From: Streptomyces graminofaciens
GTDB lineage: Bacteria; Actinomycetota; Actinomycetes; Streptomycetales; Streptomycetaceae
Length of the DNA: 64,000 bases
NCBI RefSeq assembly: GCF_030294945.1
Contig: NZ_AP018448.1
Span: 248,001-312,000, forward strand
Direction of reading: 5' to 3'
A program made the position numbers and the translations under genes. Under the pieces are notes generated by a model. It searched no databases and had not been told where the DNA came from. It worked only from the letters and a program-made list of their open reading frames with translations. Below are positions 43,548 to 53,486 of this stretch, piece after piece. Every line of letters begins with the position of its first letter. Within the stretch, counting starts at the first letter, position 1.

Positions 43548-44531
43548 ATGTCACTTGCAAGCAGCACCGAAATACCGGCCCGCACCCCCGCTCATGCCGG
43601 TGGTCTGCTCCTTGTCGGTCCTCAGCAGTACCCGGGCCTGGAGCGGGAGCGGGCACTGGCCGAGGAGTTCGGGCTGGAGTTCGTGGTGGCGCCGGACCGG
43701 CAGGCGTTCCGTGCGTCGATCCCGGAAGCGACCGTGGTGATGGTGACCCCGTACGCGCCCGTGGAGGCACAGGACTTCGCCGCGATGAAGAAGTGCATCG
43801 CCGTGGTGAGGTACGGCATCGGCTACGACAACATCGACGTGGCGGCCGCCCGGACGAAGGGCGTCCCTGTCGCCATCGTGCCGGGTGCCGCAACCGAGGA
43901 GGTCGCGTCGCACGCCCTCACCATGGGGCTGTTGCTGGCGCGGCGCATCCCCGCGGGCCAGTCGGCCATCGCGGCCGGCCAGTGGGCAGGCAACGTCGGG
44001 ATGGACACGCCACGGTTCTCCCAGCTGGACGTCGCGGTCGTGGGCATGGGCCGGATCGGCCGCCAGGTCGCCCGGTGGTACGCGGCCCTGGGCACGAACG
44101 TCCGCGGCTACGACCCGTTCGCGACCTTCGACTCGGTACCGGCCGCGCCGCTGAGGGAGCTGCTCGAGCAGTCCGACGTGGTGTCGTTGCACCTGCCGTT
44201 GTCGGCCGAGACCCGAAACCTGGTGTCGACCGAGGTCATCCGCCGTATGCGGCCGCGCTCGGTCCTCGTCAACGTATCCCGCGGCGGGCTCGTCGACGAG
44301 GCCGCGCTGGCGGACGCGCTGCGCTCCGGCCACCTGGCAGGCGCGGGTCTGGACACCTTCACGACCGAGCCGCTGCCGGCGGACCACGTACTGCGCGGCG
44401 TGCCGAACCTGGTCATGACCCCGCACGTCGCGTGGCGGTCCGACCTGGCGATGGACGCGCTCCAGGAGGCCGTCGTACTGCGCGCCCGACAGGCGCTGAC
44501 GGGCCGGCCGCTGTCGGACCTGGTGACCTGA
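43548..44531 (+). CDS. NAD-dependent D-2-hydroxyacid dehydrogenase
   Basis: A 327-residue D-isomer-specific 2-hydroxyacid dehydrogenase. The N-terminal substrate part has VVRYGIGYDNIDVAAARTKG VPV. The NAD domain has VVGMGRIGRQVARWYAALG (GXGXXG), and the active-site Arg is in LVNVSRGGLVDE. A Glu in TFTTEPLP and the His in MTPHVAWRS complete the triad. It would interconvert a 2-oxoacid and a D-2-hydroxyacid. The cluster also has an FAD-linked D-2-hydroxyacid dehydrogenase, so the two may act on the same intermediate with different electron acceptors. The next gene downstream is an APC permease, 186 bp away. Confidence 0.9.
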   Translation: MSLASSTEIPARTPAHAGGLLLVGPQQYPGLERERALAEEFGLEFVVAPDRQAFRASIPEATVVMVTPYAPVEAQDFAAMKKCIAVVRYGIGYDNIDVAAARTKGVPVAIVPGAATEEVASHALTMGLLLARRIPAGQSAIAAGQWAGNVGMDTPRFSQLDVAVVGMGRIGRQVARWYAALGTNVRGYDPFATFDSVPAAPLRELLEQSDVVSLHLPLSAETRNLVSTEVIRRMRPRSVLVNVSRGGLVDEAALADALRSGHLAGAGLDTFTTEPLPADHVLRGVPNLVMTPHVAWRSDLAMDALQEAVVLRARQALTGRPLSDLVT

Positions 44532-44717
44532 CCGGACCGGGGTCCCACCCCGACAGCGTCACCACACACCAGAACGTCTGCGCGGGCATGGTGCCGGCGC
44601 AGCGAGGTCCACGAGGTGATCACGTACCTGAACAGGACGGCATCACACGGGGACGCGACACGAACACCCCACCGGCCCCGCGGTAGCTCGGGTGGGCCCC
44701 ACCAGGAAGAGAAACTC

Positions 44718-46190
44718 ATGGCAAGACACGAGCAGGTCCCCACCGTGAGTGGTGAAAGACGAATGGCTGAAGTCGTGGAGGAGCCGCGGCGTCTGCAGGG
44801 CAACATGGGCGTCGGTGAGCTCGCCATGAGCGTGCTCGCGTTCTCCGCACCCCTGACCACGGTGGCGGGCTTCATCCCGGTGCTGCTGATGTTCGGCGGC
44901 AAGACGGGGCCGGCGATCTACATCGTGGCGACGGTCATACTCATGGTCTTCTGTGTCGGCTTCACCCTCATGGGCCGCACCGTTCCGAACCCGGGCGGCT
45001 TCTACGCCTTCGTGACCCAGGGTCTCGGACGCCCGGCCGGACTGGGCGGCGCGTTCCTGGCGACGTTCGGCTACTTCATGATCGGGTTCTTCGCCCCGCC
45101 GTTCTTCGCCATCACCGTCCAGAGCTACGTGGAGAAGAACCTCCACGGTCCGCACATCTCGTGGGGCTGGTACGCGCTGGCGATCGTCGCGGTGACCACC
45201 GCGCTGGCCTACCGGCGCATCGACCTCTCCGCGAAGGTGCTGACCGCGGTGATGGTGCTCGAAGTGATCGTCGTGATCGTCTTCGACATCGCGTCGTTCG
45301 TCCATGGAGCCCCGTCCGGCACCGGGGGTGCCGCCCTGAGCCTGCCGTGGGTCACCGACCCCAACATCGGTCTCGCGCTCCTGTTCGTGGTCGGCAACTT
45401 CTTCGGGTTCGAGGCGACCGTCATCTTCCGCGAGGAGGTGAAGGACCCCGACAAGACCATCCCTCGGGCCACCTACCTGTCCGTGGCGGGCATCGGCGTC
45501 TTCTACGCCCTGGCCGCGTGGGCCTACATCGCCTACACAGGCGCGAACAAGGCGCAGGCGGCCGCGACGGCCAACACCGGCGGGATGTTCACCGACGCGC
45601 TGACCGTACTGGTCGGCAAGACCGTGGTCGACATCGTCACCATTCTGCTGCTGACCTCGATCCTGGCGTCGATGCTGTCCATCCACAACGTCACAGCGCG
45701 CTACATGTACTCCCTCGGTACCGACGGTGTGTTGCCGACGGCCCTGGGCAAGGTGCACCCCAAGCACGGGTCGCCGTACGTGTCGGCGTCCATCATCGGC
45801 GCACTGTGGGCCGTCGGTGTGGTCCTCTTCGTGGCGCTGGGCACCGACCCGAACGTGCTGTACGCCCGGGCGTCCGGCATCGGTTCCTTCGCGATCGTGC
45901 TGCTCCTGTTCGCGGCGAGCGTGGCGGTGTTCGTCTACTTCCGCCGCAACCCGTCACAGGAACCCGCGTGGAAGACCGCCGCCTCACCGCTCCTGGCGGC
46001 CATCGGGATCGGTGTGGTGGCGTATCTCGCGGTGACGAACTACGCGGATCTGCTCGGTGGTTCGGGCTTCGTCACGTCGTTCTTCCTGGTCTTCACCTTC
46101 GCGCTGTTCCCGATCGGGCTGTGCGTCGCGCGAGTCCTGCGGGGCCGGCGTCCCGAGGTGTACCAGCGCATCGGTCGCCAGGAGCTGTGA
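44718..46190 (+). CDS. APC family permease
   Basis: A 490-residue amino acid-polyamine-organocation permease with about 12 transmembrane segments. Family features are LAFSAPLTTVAGFIPVLLMF G at helix 1, FCVGFTLMGRTVPNPGGFYA FVTQGLGRP at helices 2-3, and FFGFEATVIFREEVKDPDKT IPRATYLS after helix 6. The ATG at 44718 has AGGAAGAG in front and is preferred to the longer frame. Substrates of this family are amino acids, amines or organic acids; here it probably imports the growth substrate or an acid intermediate. It may be co-transcribed with the dehydrogenase upstream. Confidence 0.9.
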   Translation: MARHEQVPTVSGERRMAEVVEEPRRLQGNMGVGELAMSVLAFSAPLTTVAGFIPVLLMFGGKTGPAIYIVATVILMVFCVGFTLMGRTVPNPGGFYAFVTQGLGRPAGLGGAFLATFGYFMIGFFAPPFFAITVQSYVEKNLHGPHISWGWYALAIVAVTTALAYRRIDLSAKVLTAVMVLEVIVVIVFDIASFVHGAPSGTGGAALSLPWVTDPNIGLALLFVVGNFFGFEATVIFREEVKDPDKTIPRATYLSVAGIGVFYALAAWAYIAYTGANKAQAAATANTGGMFTDALTVLVGKTVVDIVTILLLTSILASMLSIHNVTARYMYSLGTDGVLPTALGKVHPKHGSPYVSASIIGALWAVGVVLFVALGTDPNVLYARASGIGSFAIVLLLFAASVAVFVYFRRNPSQEPAWKTAASPLLAAIGIGVVAYLAVTNYADLLGGSGFVTSFFLVFTFALFPIGLCVARVLRGRRPEVYQRIGRQEL

Positions 46191-46401
46191 CTTCGTGTTA
46201 CCTGCGACCACAACGGTAGGTAGTTCGACTGCACGACCAGGGAGGGCCGGAACACCGTCCGGCGCCGCTGCCGACCGGGGCGGGATGCACCGACGTTCTA
46301 CGTCGAGGACATCCACGGGCTCGGGCACCAGCGGCGCCGGACGGCGTCGACGTTCCTGACCCGGCATCGATTCCGGATCGGGATTCCTTTCCACCCACTG
46401 T

Positions 46402-46417
46402 ACTAACGATCGTTAGT
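46402..46417. promoter_or_regulatory. TetR-type operator, site 4 (perfect palindrome)
   Basis: ACTAACGATCGTTAGT is a perfect 16-bp palindrome, followed by a further GTTAG repeat (TAGTTAGCG). It lies 51 bp before the reductase gene. The half-site ACTAAC/GTTAGT is shared with sites 1-3. Confidence 0.75.
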
Positions 46418-46468
46418 TAGTTAGCGTTCATCCCGTCTTCGCATTCCTTCGCGGTAACCGAGGTAGCC

Positions 46469-47779
46469 ATGAGAACTCCGGCAGAGACAGCCCCGAACCG
46501 ACCGGCCGCCGCCGTCGACAACGGGCTTCCGCTCCAGGTCGCGGTCATCGGCGCCGGCCCCAGCGGGTGCTACGCGGCCCAGGCTCTGCGCAAGGGACAG
46601 CCGGACATCGAGATCGCGGTCTTCGACGCGCTGCCGACGCCGTTCGGACTGGTCCGGTACGGCATCGCGCCGGACCACCAGGGCGCCAAGGCGGTGTCGC
46701 GCCAGTTCGAGCGGCTCTTCGGGCAGCCAGGTGTGGAGTTCGTCGGCAACGTGTCCGTGGGGACCGACGTGAGCCTCGAAGCGCTCCTGGAGAACTTCCA
46801 CGCCGTCGTGCTGGCCACCGGGCTGGGGACGGACAGGCGACTGGGCATCGACCAGGATCCGGACGCTCGCGTCATCGGCGCCGGTGACCTGATCCGGTTG
46901 CTGAACTCCGATCCGGACGCCCGCCTGCGTCACCGGCACGGCGGCCCGGAGAGCCTGGGGTCCGAGGTCGTCATCCTCGGTACCGGAAACGTCTCGGCGG
47001 ATGTCGCACGGCTGCTGTCCAAGTCCGACCTCGACTTCATCGCGTCGGACGTCGACGACGACGCACTGCGCGCAGTGGCGCCGAACCCGGTGCGAACCAT
47101 CCACATCCTGGGGAGGTGTGAGCCGCATGCGGCGAAGTGGGATGCGTCGATGGTCAAGGAACTCGCCGAGATCGTCGGTGTTCATCTCAGCGTTGACGGC
47201 GTACCGCTGCTCGGCGAACCCGCGGCCTCTCCGCGTACGACGGTGAGCGTGCGGTTCCAGCACGTTCCGATCTCTGTTCGGCGGCTCGACGGCCGGGTCC
47301 GTGTGACGACACGTCGTGCGGGGGACAGTGCGCTGGTCGACCACCTCGACGCCGACACCGTGATCACGGCGCTCGGCTTCGACCCCTCTCCGGCGCAGTC
47401 GGCGCAGTTCGGTGGCGTCGAGGCGTCGAACGTGTTCCGGGTGGGTGGTCCCGCTACCGGCCGACTGGGAAATCTGGCGGAGAACCGGAAGCTCGCCGCA
47501 GACGCGGCGAAGGGCGTCCTCGAGTTCCTGCGTGGTCAGGAACCGCTGCACCGTACGGGCCTGGTCGGGCTCCGCGACCGCCTGCCGGCCTCGGTGGTGA
47601 GTTTCGAGGCGTGGCAGCGCATAGACGGTGCCGAGGTGCGACGCGCCCGGCCTGACAGGTGCCGAACCAAGTTCACGACCAGGGACGAACTCCTCGCTGC
47701 GGCGGCGGGCTCCGGTGCCCTGGTTTCCATCCCGACGGCCACGCCTGAGGCCATCGACACCACAGGAGAAGTGAAATGA
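46469..47779 (+). CDS. ferredoxin/flavodoxin-NADP+ reductase (FprA / adrenodoxin reductase type)
   Basis: A 436-residue flavoprotein that passes electrons from NADPH through FAD to the flavodoxin encoded next. It shows VIGAGPSGCYAAQAL (FAD Rossmann), PTPFGLVRYGIAPDHQGAKA (hallmark of the FprA group), VILGTGNVSADVARLL (NADP-binding) and a late GFDPSP segment. The start has GAGG upstream. The stop overlaps the flavodoxin start (ATGA), so the proteins are translationally coupled. With the flavodoxin and the P450 it forms a complete three-component electron chain. A perfect operator palindrome is upstream. Confidence 0.92.
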   Translation: MRTPAETAPNRPAAAVDNGLPLQVAVIGAGPSGCYAAQALRKGQPDIEIAVFDALPTPFGLVRYGIAPDHQGAKAVSRQFERLFGQPGVEFVGNVSVGTDVSLEALLENFHAVVLATGLGTDRRLGIDQDPDARVIGAGDLIRLLNSDPDARLRHRHGGPESLGSEVVILGTGNVSADVARLLSKSDLDFIASDVDDDALRAVAPNPVRTIHILGRCEPHAAKWDASMVKELAEIVGVHLSVDGVPLLGEPAASPRTTVSVRFQHVPISVRRLDGRVRVTTRRAGDSALVDHLDADTVITALGFDPSPAQSAQFGGVEASNVFRVGGPATGRLGNLAENRKLAADAAKGVLEFLRGQEPLHRTGLVGLRDRLPASVVSFEAWQRIDGAEVRRARPDRCRTKFTTRDELLAAAAGSGALVSIPTATPEAIDTTGEVK

Positions 47780-48228
47780 CTGTCGTCCATGTCCTGTACG
47801 GGACCGAGTCGGGCAACGCGGAGATGGTCGCCGACGACATCGCCGCCGCGTTCGGCGACCAGGGGTACGAGACGGTGACCGCGGAACTGACCGATGTCGA
47901 TGTGTCCGACCTGGCGGCCATGGAGATCGCGGTGTTCGTGAGTTCCACCTACGGGGAGGGCGGTCTGCCCGAGACGGCGGCGCCGTTCCACGACGCGCTC
48001 CTGACGGAGCGCCCGGACCTGTCCGGGGTGCGGTTCGCGGCGTTCGGGCTCGGCGACAGCATCTACGAGACGTTCAACAACGCCATCGAGACCATCCGTG
48101 CGGCGCTGCTGGAGCTCGGCGCGGAGCAGATCGGAACCACGGCCAAGCACGACGCCGCGTCGACGACCCCTGCCACGGAGCTCGCCGACGCATGGGCCCG
48201 GGAGCTCCTGACCCTGATGCCCGCCTGA
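47776..48228 (+). CDS. flavodoxin
   Basis: A 150-residue FMN protein with the phosphate loop YGTESGNAEMVADDI (residues 8-22), the aromatic FMN loops SSTYGEGGLPETA (about 57-69) and GLGDSIYETFNNA (about 92-104). It probably carries electrons from the reductase to the P450, a role usually filled by ferredoxins in actinobacteria. AGGAG precedes the ATG, which overlaps the reductase stop by four bases. Pairing of a flavodoxin with a P450 recalls cindoxin of the cineole system. Confidence 0.92.
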   Translation: MTVVHVLYGTESGNAEMVADDIAAAFGDQGYETVTAELTDVDVSDLAAMEIAVFVSSTYGEGGLPETAAPFHDALLTERPDLSGVRFAAFGLGDSIYETFNNAIETIRAALLELGAEQIGTTAKHDAASTTPATELADAWARELLTLMPA

Positions 48229-48267
48229 CTCGGCCTCGGCCTGACCAGACCCGAAGGAGTGACGGAG

Positions 48268-49479
48268 ATGAGCTTGACCATCGAGGAAGCCTCGGCGCTG
48301 TTCCCGTGGAACGACGAGAAATTCCGGGCCGACCCGTACCCGGCGTACGAGCGGGCCCGTGCGATCGCGCCCGTGCACCGGACGACGGAGAACACGTACG
48401 TGGTGCTGAACCACGCGGACACCACGCACAACGCGAAACTGCCGTGCATGCGCATAGCGGAGCCGCCGTCGTTCGCCACCGTCGGCGAACACCCTCATCC
48501 ATGGACCGCGTTCGACAACACGGTCCTGTCGAAGGACGCACCGGAGCACACCCGGATGCGGCGGCTGACGAACCGTTGGCTGACACCGAAGATGATCGGC
48601 ACATGGGCGCGGTTGACGCATGACTTCACCGTCGAGGCGCTCGGCAGGCTCGCCCCGGGCGAGGTGGTGGACGCCCACTTCGACCTGGGCGTGATGCCGA
48701 CCCATCTGACGATGTGCCGCATCCTCGACATGCCCGTGGGTGACGTGGAGGGGATGTTCTGGGCCCTGTGGGACGCGATGCTCATCAACGCGACCGCACC
48801 GGGCGAGGGCATCCACGCGAGGTCGCTGGCCGGGATGAACTTCATGTTTGCCGAGACCGAGCGGTACGTACGGGAGAAGCAGACCGCCGAGGAGCCCGGA
48901 AACGGTCTGGTCGACGAGCTGCTCGCGGCCCACGGGCGCGGCGAGCTCACCTGGCGCGAGGTCCTGGAGACCACGGTGCTGCTCTACATGTCGGGCGGCC
49001 CGAACCCCGCCTATCTCATCGGTGCCGGCTTCAAGCTGTTCGCCGAACGGCCGGACCTGATGGCCGAGTTCAGGGAGAAGCCGGAGATCCGGGACGCGTT
49101 CATCAACGAGCTGGCGCGACTGAACCCGGTCGAACTCATCATCACCCGGTTCCCGAACGAGGACATCGAGATCCAGGGCGTGCACATCCCTGCGGGTTCG
49201 TGCATCAAGTACCCGATCGGGGCCGCGAACCGGGACCCGGCGATCTTCGAGAACCCCAACGAGTTCGACCACAACCGGCCACCGGAGGCGAGCCGGAACC
49301 TGACGTTCGGGCTCGGTACCCACGCGTGTGCCGGGCAGTTGCTGGCGCGGGCCGAAACCAGCGTGATCCTCGGCCTCATCGCCGAGCGGTACTCCTCGGT
49401 CGAGCTCGCCGGCGATCCGCTGGAGGTCCGCACCGACCGTCTGGTCGCGTTCGACAAGCTGCCTGTCCGGCTCTCCTGA
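48268..49479 (+). CDS. cytochrome P450 with atypical I-helix
   Basis: A 403-residue soluble bacterial P450. The heme loop FGLGTHACAG has the Cys ligand at 354 and the K-helix ExxR is E281-L-A-R284. In the I-helix, where most P450s have (A/G)GX(D/E)T, this one reads SGGPNP (242-247). By alignment on the following LIG the conserved Thr is Asn246 and the acid is Pro. P450cin (CYP176A1), a cineole hydroxylase that uses a flavodoxin, also has Asn at that position. The ATG at 48268 is preferred to the GTG at 48259, which falls at the end of the GAAGGAG ribosome site. The substrate is inferred, not known. Confidence 0.92.
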   Translation: MSLTIEEASALFPWNDEKFRADPYPAYERARAIAPVHRTTENTYVVLNHADTTHNAKLPCMRIAEPPSFATVGEHPHPWTAFDNTVLSKDAPEHTRMRRLTNRWLTPKMIGTWARLTHDFTVEALGRLAPGEVVDAHFDLGVMPTHLTMCRILDMPVGDVEGMFWALWDAMLINATAPGEGIHARSLAGMNFMFAETERYVREKQTAEEPGNGLVDELLAAHGRGELTWREVLETTVLLYMSGGPNPAYLIGAGFKLFAERPDLMAEFREKPEIRDAFINELARLNPVELIITRFPNEDIEIQGVHIPAGSCIKYPIGAANRDPAIFENPNEFDHNRPPEASRNLTFGLGTHACAGQLLARAETSVILGLIAERYSSVELAGDPLEVRTDRLVAFDKLPVRLS

Positions 49480-49487
49480 GCCGGACT

Positions 49488-49524
49488 GTCGGTCCCGTAC
49501 CGACAAGGCGGGCACGGGACCGAC
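49488..49524. terminator. hairpin after P450 operon
   Basis: GTCGGTCCCGT pairs with ACGGGACCGAC (11-bp stem, 15-base loop) just after the P450 stop and before the convergent aldo/keto reductase end. Confidence 0.65.
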
Positions 49525-49546
49525 GAGCGGTACGGGGGGCCTGGAG

Positions 49547-50632
<1,086 letters not shown>

Positions 50633-51560
50633 TCAAGCCGTGGTGCACCATGTCGGCCCGGAAGAGCCCGCCGCTTCGAACGGCCGCTCCCAGAACAGCG
50701 GCGTTCCCTCGACGTCGACGGGGAACGCGAGCCGTTTCACCGGACGGCCGTCACCGCTGACGTGGACGCGGTCCTCGTAGGGCCCGTCGAGCGGCAGCCG
50801 GATCTCCGGTTCCTCGGCGACGTGGCCCGCGCCGACCAGCATCGCCGCGGTCCGGGCGAGTGAGAGCCGGGAGACCGAGCCTTCGCCCGTGGTCACCCTC
50901 CGCGTCAGTCCCCGGATCGCGGCTGCGGCGATCTGGTATCCGGTGGCGAAATCGAGTGCCTCGACGGGCAGGTGACGGGGCCGGTCGGCGTCGACCAGCC
51001 GGCCGAGCGCGTTGATCGGTGTCCTGTGCTCCGCGTCGGCGAGCGCCCAGGCCGTCGTCGCGTCGGCGAGACCGCTGCTGTACTGCACGAGGGTGTCGAA
51101 GCCTCTGCGGTCCTTCCAGGGACCTGTCCAGCCGTACGCGTTGAGCGCCACTTCCACCAGGCCGGGCCGTACGGCGGCCCGGACCTCGGGGGCGACGAGG
51201 CTGTCCAGTCCCCCGGGGCGATACCCGTGGACGAGCACGTCCGCCTCGGACAGCAGTTGGAGGAATCGCTCCCGTCCGTCCGCGGTCCGCAGGTCGAGGA
51301 GCGCCCACCGCTTGCCCAGCATGATGTCGCTGCCCCGCCCGAGGACGCCGCTGCTCTCGTCCGAGCCGGGACGGTCGACTCGCAGCACTTCGGCGCCGCA
51401 GGCCGCCAGGAACCAGATCGAACCAACCACTGGCGAGAATCCGGTCCACTCGAACAGCCGGTCCCCCGCCGCCAGCCGTGGCGACGAGGTCCCTGAGGGC
51501 CAGGCCCGCGGCGGCGAACGACGCCGCGGCCAGGTCGGTGACCGCGAAGGCGGACCGCAA
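50633..51560 (-). pseudogene. CaiB/BaiF CoA-transferase family, broken
   Basis: The main frame (50633-51430) reads FLAACGAEVLRVDRPGSDES, LVHGYRPGGLDSLVAPEVRA and LNAYGWTGPWKDRRGFDTLV. This matches the second CoA_transf_3 domain of the two-domain actinobacterial type. Upstream pieces SAFAVTDLAAASFAAAGLAL and VRVDRILASGWF are in another frame, and sequence between the domains is missing. The 5' part is cut by the relaxase fragment. It is inactive. Confidence 0.72.
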
Positions 51561-51569
51561 CGCGCCGTG

Positions 51570-52412
51570 GGAGGAAGGGCGCGGCCGGGTCGGCGGCCGG
51601 CTTCCGGTCCCGGCGTGGGGCGGCGGCCGGTGTCCGGGAGGGTGGCGGGTCGGTGGGGGCCCAGCGGGTGGTGTAGAGGTGATAGCCGGGTTCCTCGCCG
51701 CGTTCGGTGCGGGCCTCGGTGATGTCGGTGCAGTGCGTGGCGAGCGCTTCGTTCACGATCGTCTCGTCCAGGCCCATCTCGCGGCGGCGGCCGCGCTGGA
51801 CGAGGGCGAGGTGGCGGCGAGTTTCGGCGAGCAGGTGGCGGCGGTGGAAGTGGCCGCTGCTGTTCATCACGAACACGCTGGCGGTGACCGCGACGGCCGC
51901 CAGGCCGACGTCGACCACGGCCGCGACCCGGGCCCGGATCACGGCAGCCGCGGCGCGGGCGCGCTCGAGGAGGGAGTCGATGAGGCCGACGGCGTCGGCG
52001 AGGAACGCGCGTGCACTCCTGTGCCAGTCCTCGCGCAGCTGCGTAAGGGAGCGGGGCCGCGGCTTCGCGGGGCGGGTCTTGCGGGCGGCTATCCGGTTCA
52101 GCTTCGCCCGTGCCCGCTCGGAGACCTCAGGTGCGAACTTGAGGTTGCCGTCGTCGTCGGTGGCGGTGACGTACTCGTGCTCCAGCTCTGCCAGGCAGGC
52201 GGCGATCTGCGCGCTGCGGCGGGAGGTCCAGCGGATCAGCTCGTGCGGGACGCCGGCGACTTCCATGACCGGACGGCGGCCTCGCGTGATGGTGCGGGGC
52301 TCGGAGGCCAGCCCCAGCGCCTCGCACGCCTCCATCATCACGACCTCGTTGTAGAGCGCGGAGGCGGCGACGACCGACTCCAGCAGCGCCGTGGAGTGCA
52401 CCGCTGTAGGGT
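51570..52412 (-). pseudogene. MobF-type conjugative relaxase, internal fragment
   Basis: The segments STALLESVVAASALYNEVVM, GRRPVMEVAGVPHELIRWTS, RRSAQIAACLAELEHEYVTA and LNRIAARKTRPAKPRPRSLT match the region after the catalytic domain of TrwC/TraA-like relaxases. The later ERARAAAAVIRARVAAVVDV and YHLYTTRWAPTD match the tail of the Streptomyces version. The N-terminal catalytic Tyr and His triad are absent, as is the helicase. It shows that a conjugative plasmid or element contributed DNA here. The downstream end joins the CoA-transferase relic. Confidence 0.72.
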
Positions 52413-52675
52413 CTCGCCGCTCGTGACATGTCGATCTCGCGTGACCTGGGCGTTCTTGGCTGTCTCACGGCCTTGTCACCCATGATCAGTCTCAAATCCG
52501 TGGCATTTCCTCGCGAGGGCGAGGTCGAGATCAGGCGGCTTGTCCGAGTCGGCCGAGTACACCACGCTGAGCCCCGAGCACGAGGACTACATGTGAGCTC
52601 AGATCGCGCACCGATGAGTTTCCCGCGCCGCGCCGGTCTGTACGCGTGAGAACCGACTCACGGAAGGCTGGCGCC

Positions 52676-53239
52676 ATGCGGAAACTGATCTACGGCATGA
52701 ACCTGAGCCTGGACGGCTACATCGCCGCGCCCGGCGACGACATCGGCTGGGGCGTGCCGAGCGACGAGCTGTTCCAGTTTTGGTCCGACCAGTTGCAGGC
52801 GACCGACCTGTCGCTGTACGGGCGCAAGCTGTGGCAGACGATGAGCTCCTACTGGCCGACCGGCGACCAGCGGCCCAACGCCACCCCGGCGGAGATCGAG
52901 TTCGCGCGCCGCTGGCGGGACATGTCGAAGGTGGTGTTCTCCTCGACGATCGACAAGGTCGACTGGAACACCCGCCTGGTCACCGGCGACGCGGTCGCCG
53001 AGATCACCCGGCTCAAGGCCGAGGACGGCGGCCCGATGGACATCGGCGGCGCGACGCTCGCCGGGGCGGCCATGCGGGCCGGGCTGATTGACGAGTACGT
53101 GCTGGCCACCGCGCCGGTTCTGGTGGGCGGCGGCACGCCGTTCTTCACCGCGCTGGACAACTGGGTGAACCTGAACCTGGTGGAGACGCGGACGTTTCCC
53201 GACGGCGTGGTCCTGACCAGGTACGAGACGAGGCGCTGA
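52676..53239 (+). CDS. dihydrofolate reductase family (RibD C-terminal-like) protein
   Basis: A 187-residue protein beginning MRKLIYGMNLSLDGYIAAPG DDIGW. LSLYGRKLWQTMSSYWPTG, KVVFSSTIDKVDWNTRLV, PMDIGGATLAGAAMRAGLID EYVL and PVLVGGGTPFF are the standard segments of the RibD_C/DHFR-like family, which bind NADPH. The reaction of most such stand-alone proteins is unknown. GGAAGG supports the ATG at 52676. It appears intact between a relaxase relic and an unrecognised gene. Confidence 0.9.
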   Translation: MRKLIYGMNLSLDGYIAAPGDDIGWGVPSDELFQFWSDQLQATDLSLYGRKLWQTMSSYWPTGDQRPNATPAEIEFARRWRDMSKVVFSSTIDKVDWNTRLVTGDAVAEITRLKAEDGGPMDIGGATLAGAAMRAGLIDEYVLATAPVLVGGGTPFFTALDNWVNLNLVETRTFPDGVVLTRYETRR

Positions 53240-53269
53240 GCAGCAGCACCCACGCGCTGTTCTCACGGT

Positions 53270-53287
53270 GATGTCGTATACGACATC
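53270..53287. promoter_or_regulatory. 18-bp perfect palindrome, candidate operator
   Basis: GATGTCGTATACGACATC lies 31 bp after the DHFR-family gene. Further half sites TACGACA (53292-53298) and TTACGACATC (53308-53317) follow. The arrangement of one perfect palindrome with spaced half sites resembles a multi-site operator, possibly of the gene at 53487 or of a lost plasmid gene. Confidence 0.5.
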
Positions 53288-53486
53288 GGTACGACACGGC
53301 CCGTGAGATTACGACATCAGCCGCGAGACCCTACATCCAGGGCGTCGGTGTAGTCGTCGGGCGTCCGTTTCGTGATCACGTGAGCTGAAGGAGGGCGAGC
53401 GGACGGTTCCCTGCTCACTGACGTACGCCTCGCAGCTGTTGCGTCTGCCAGCTCCGTCAGGTGGAGCGAGCCGACTGTGCTGGGGG

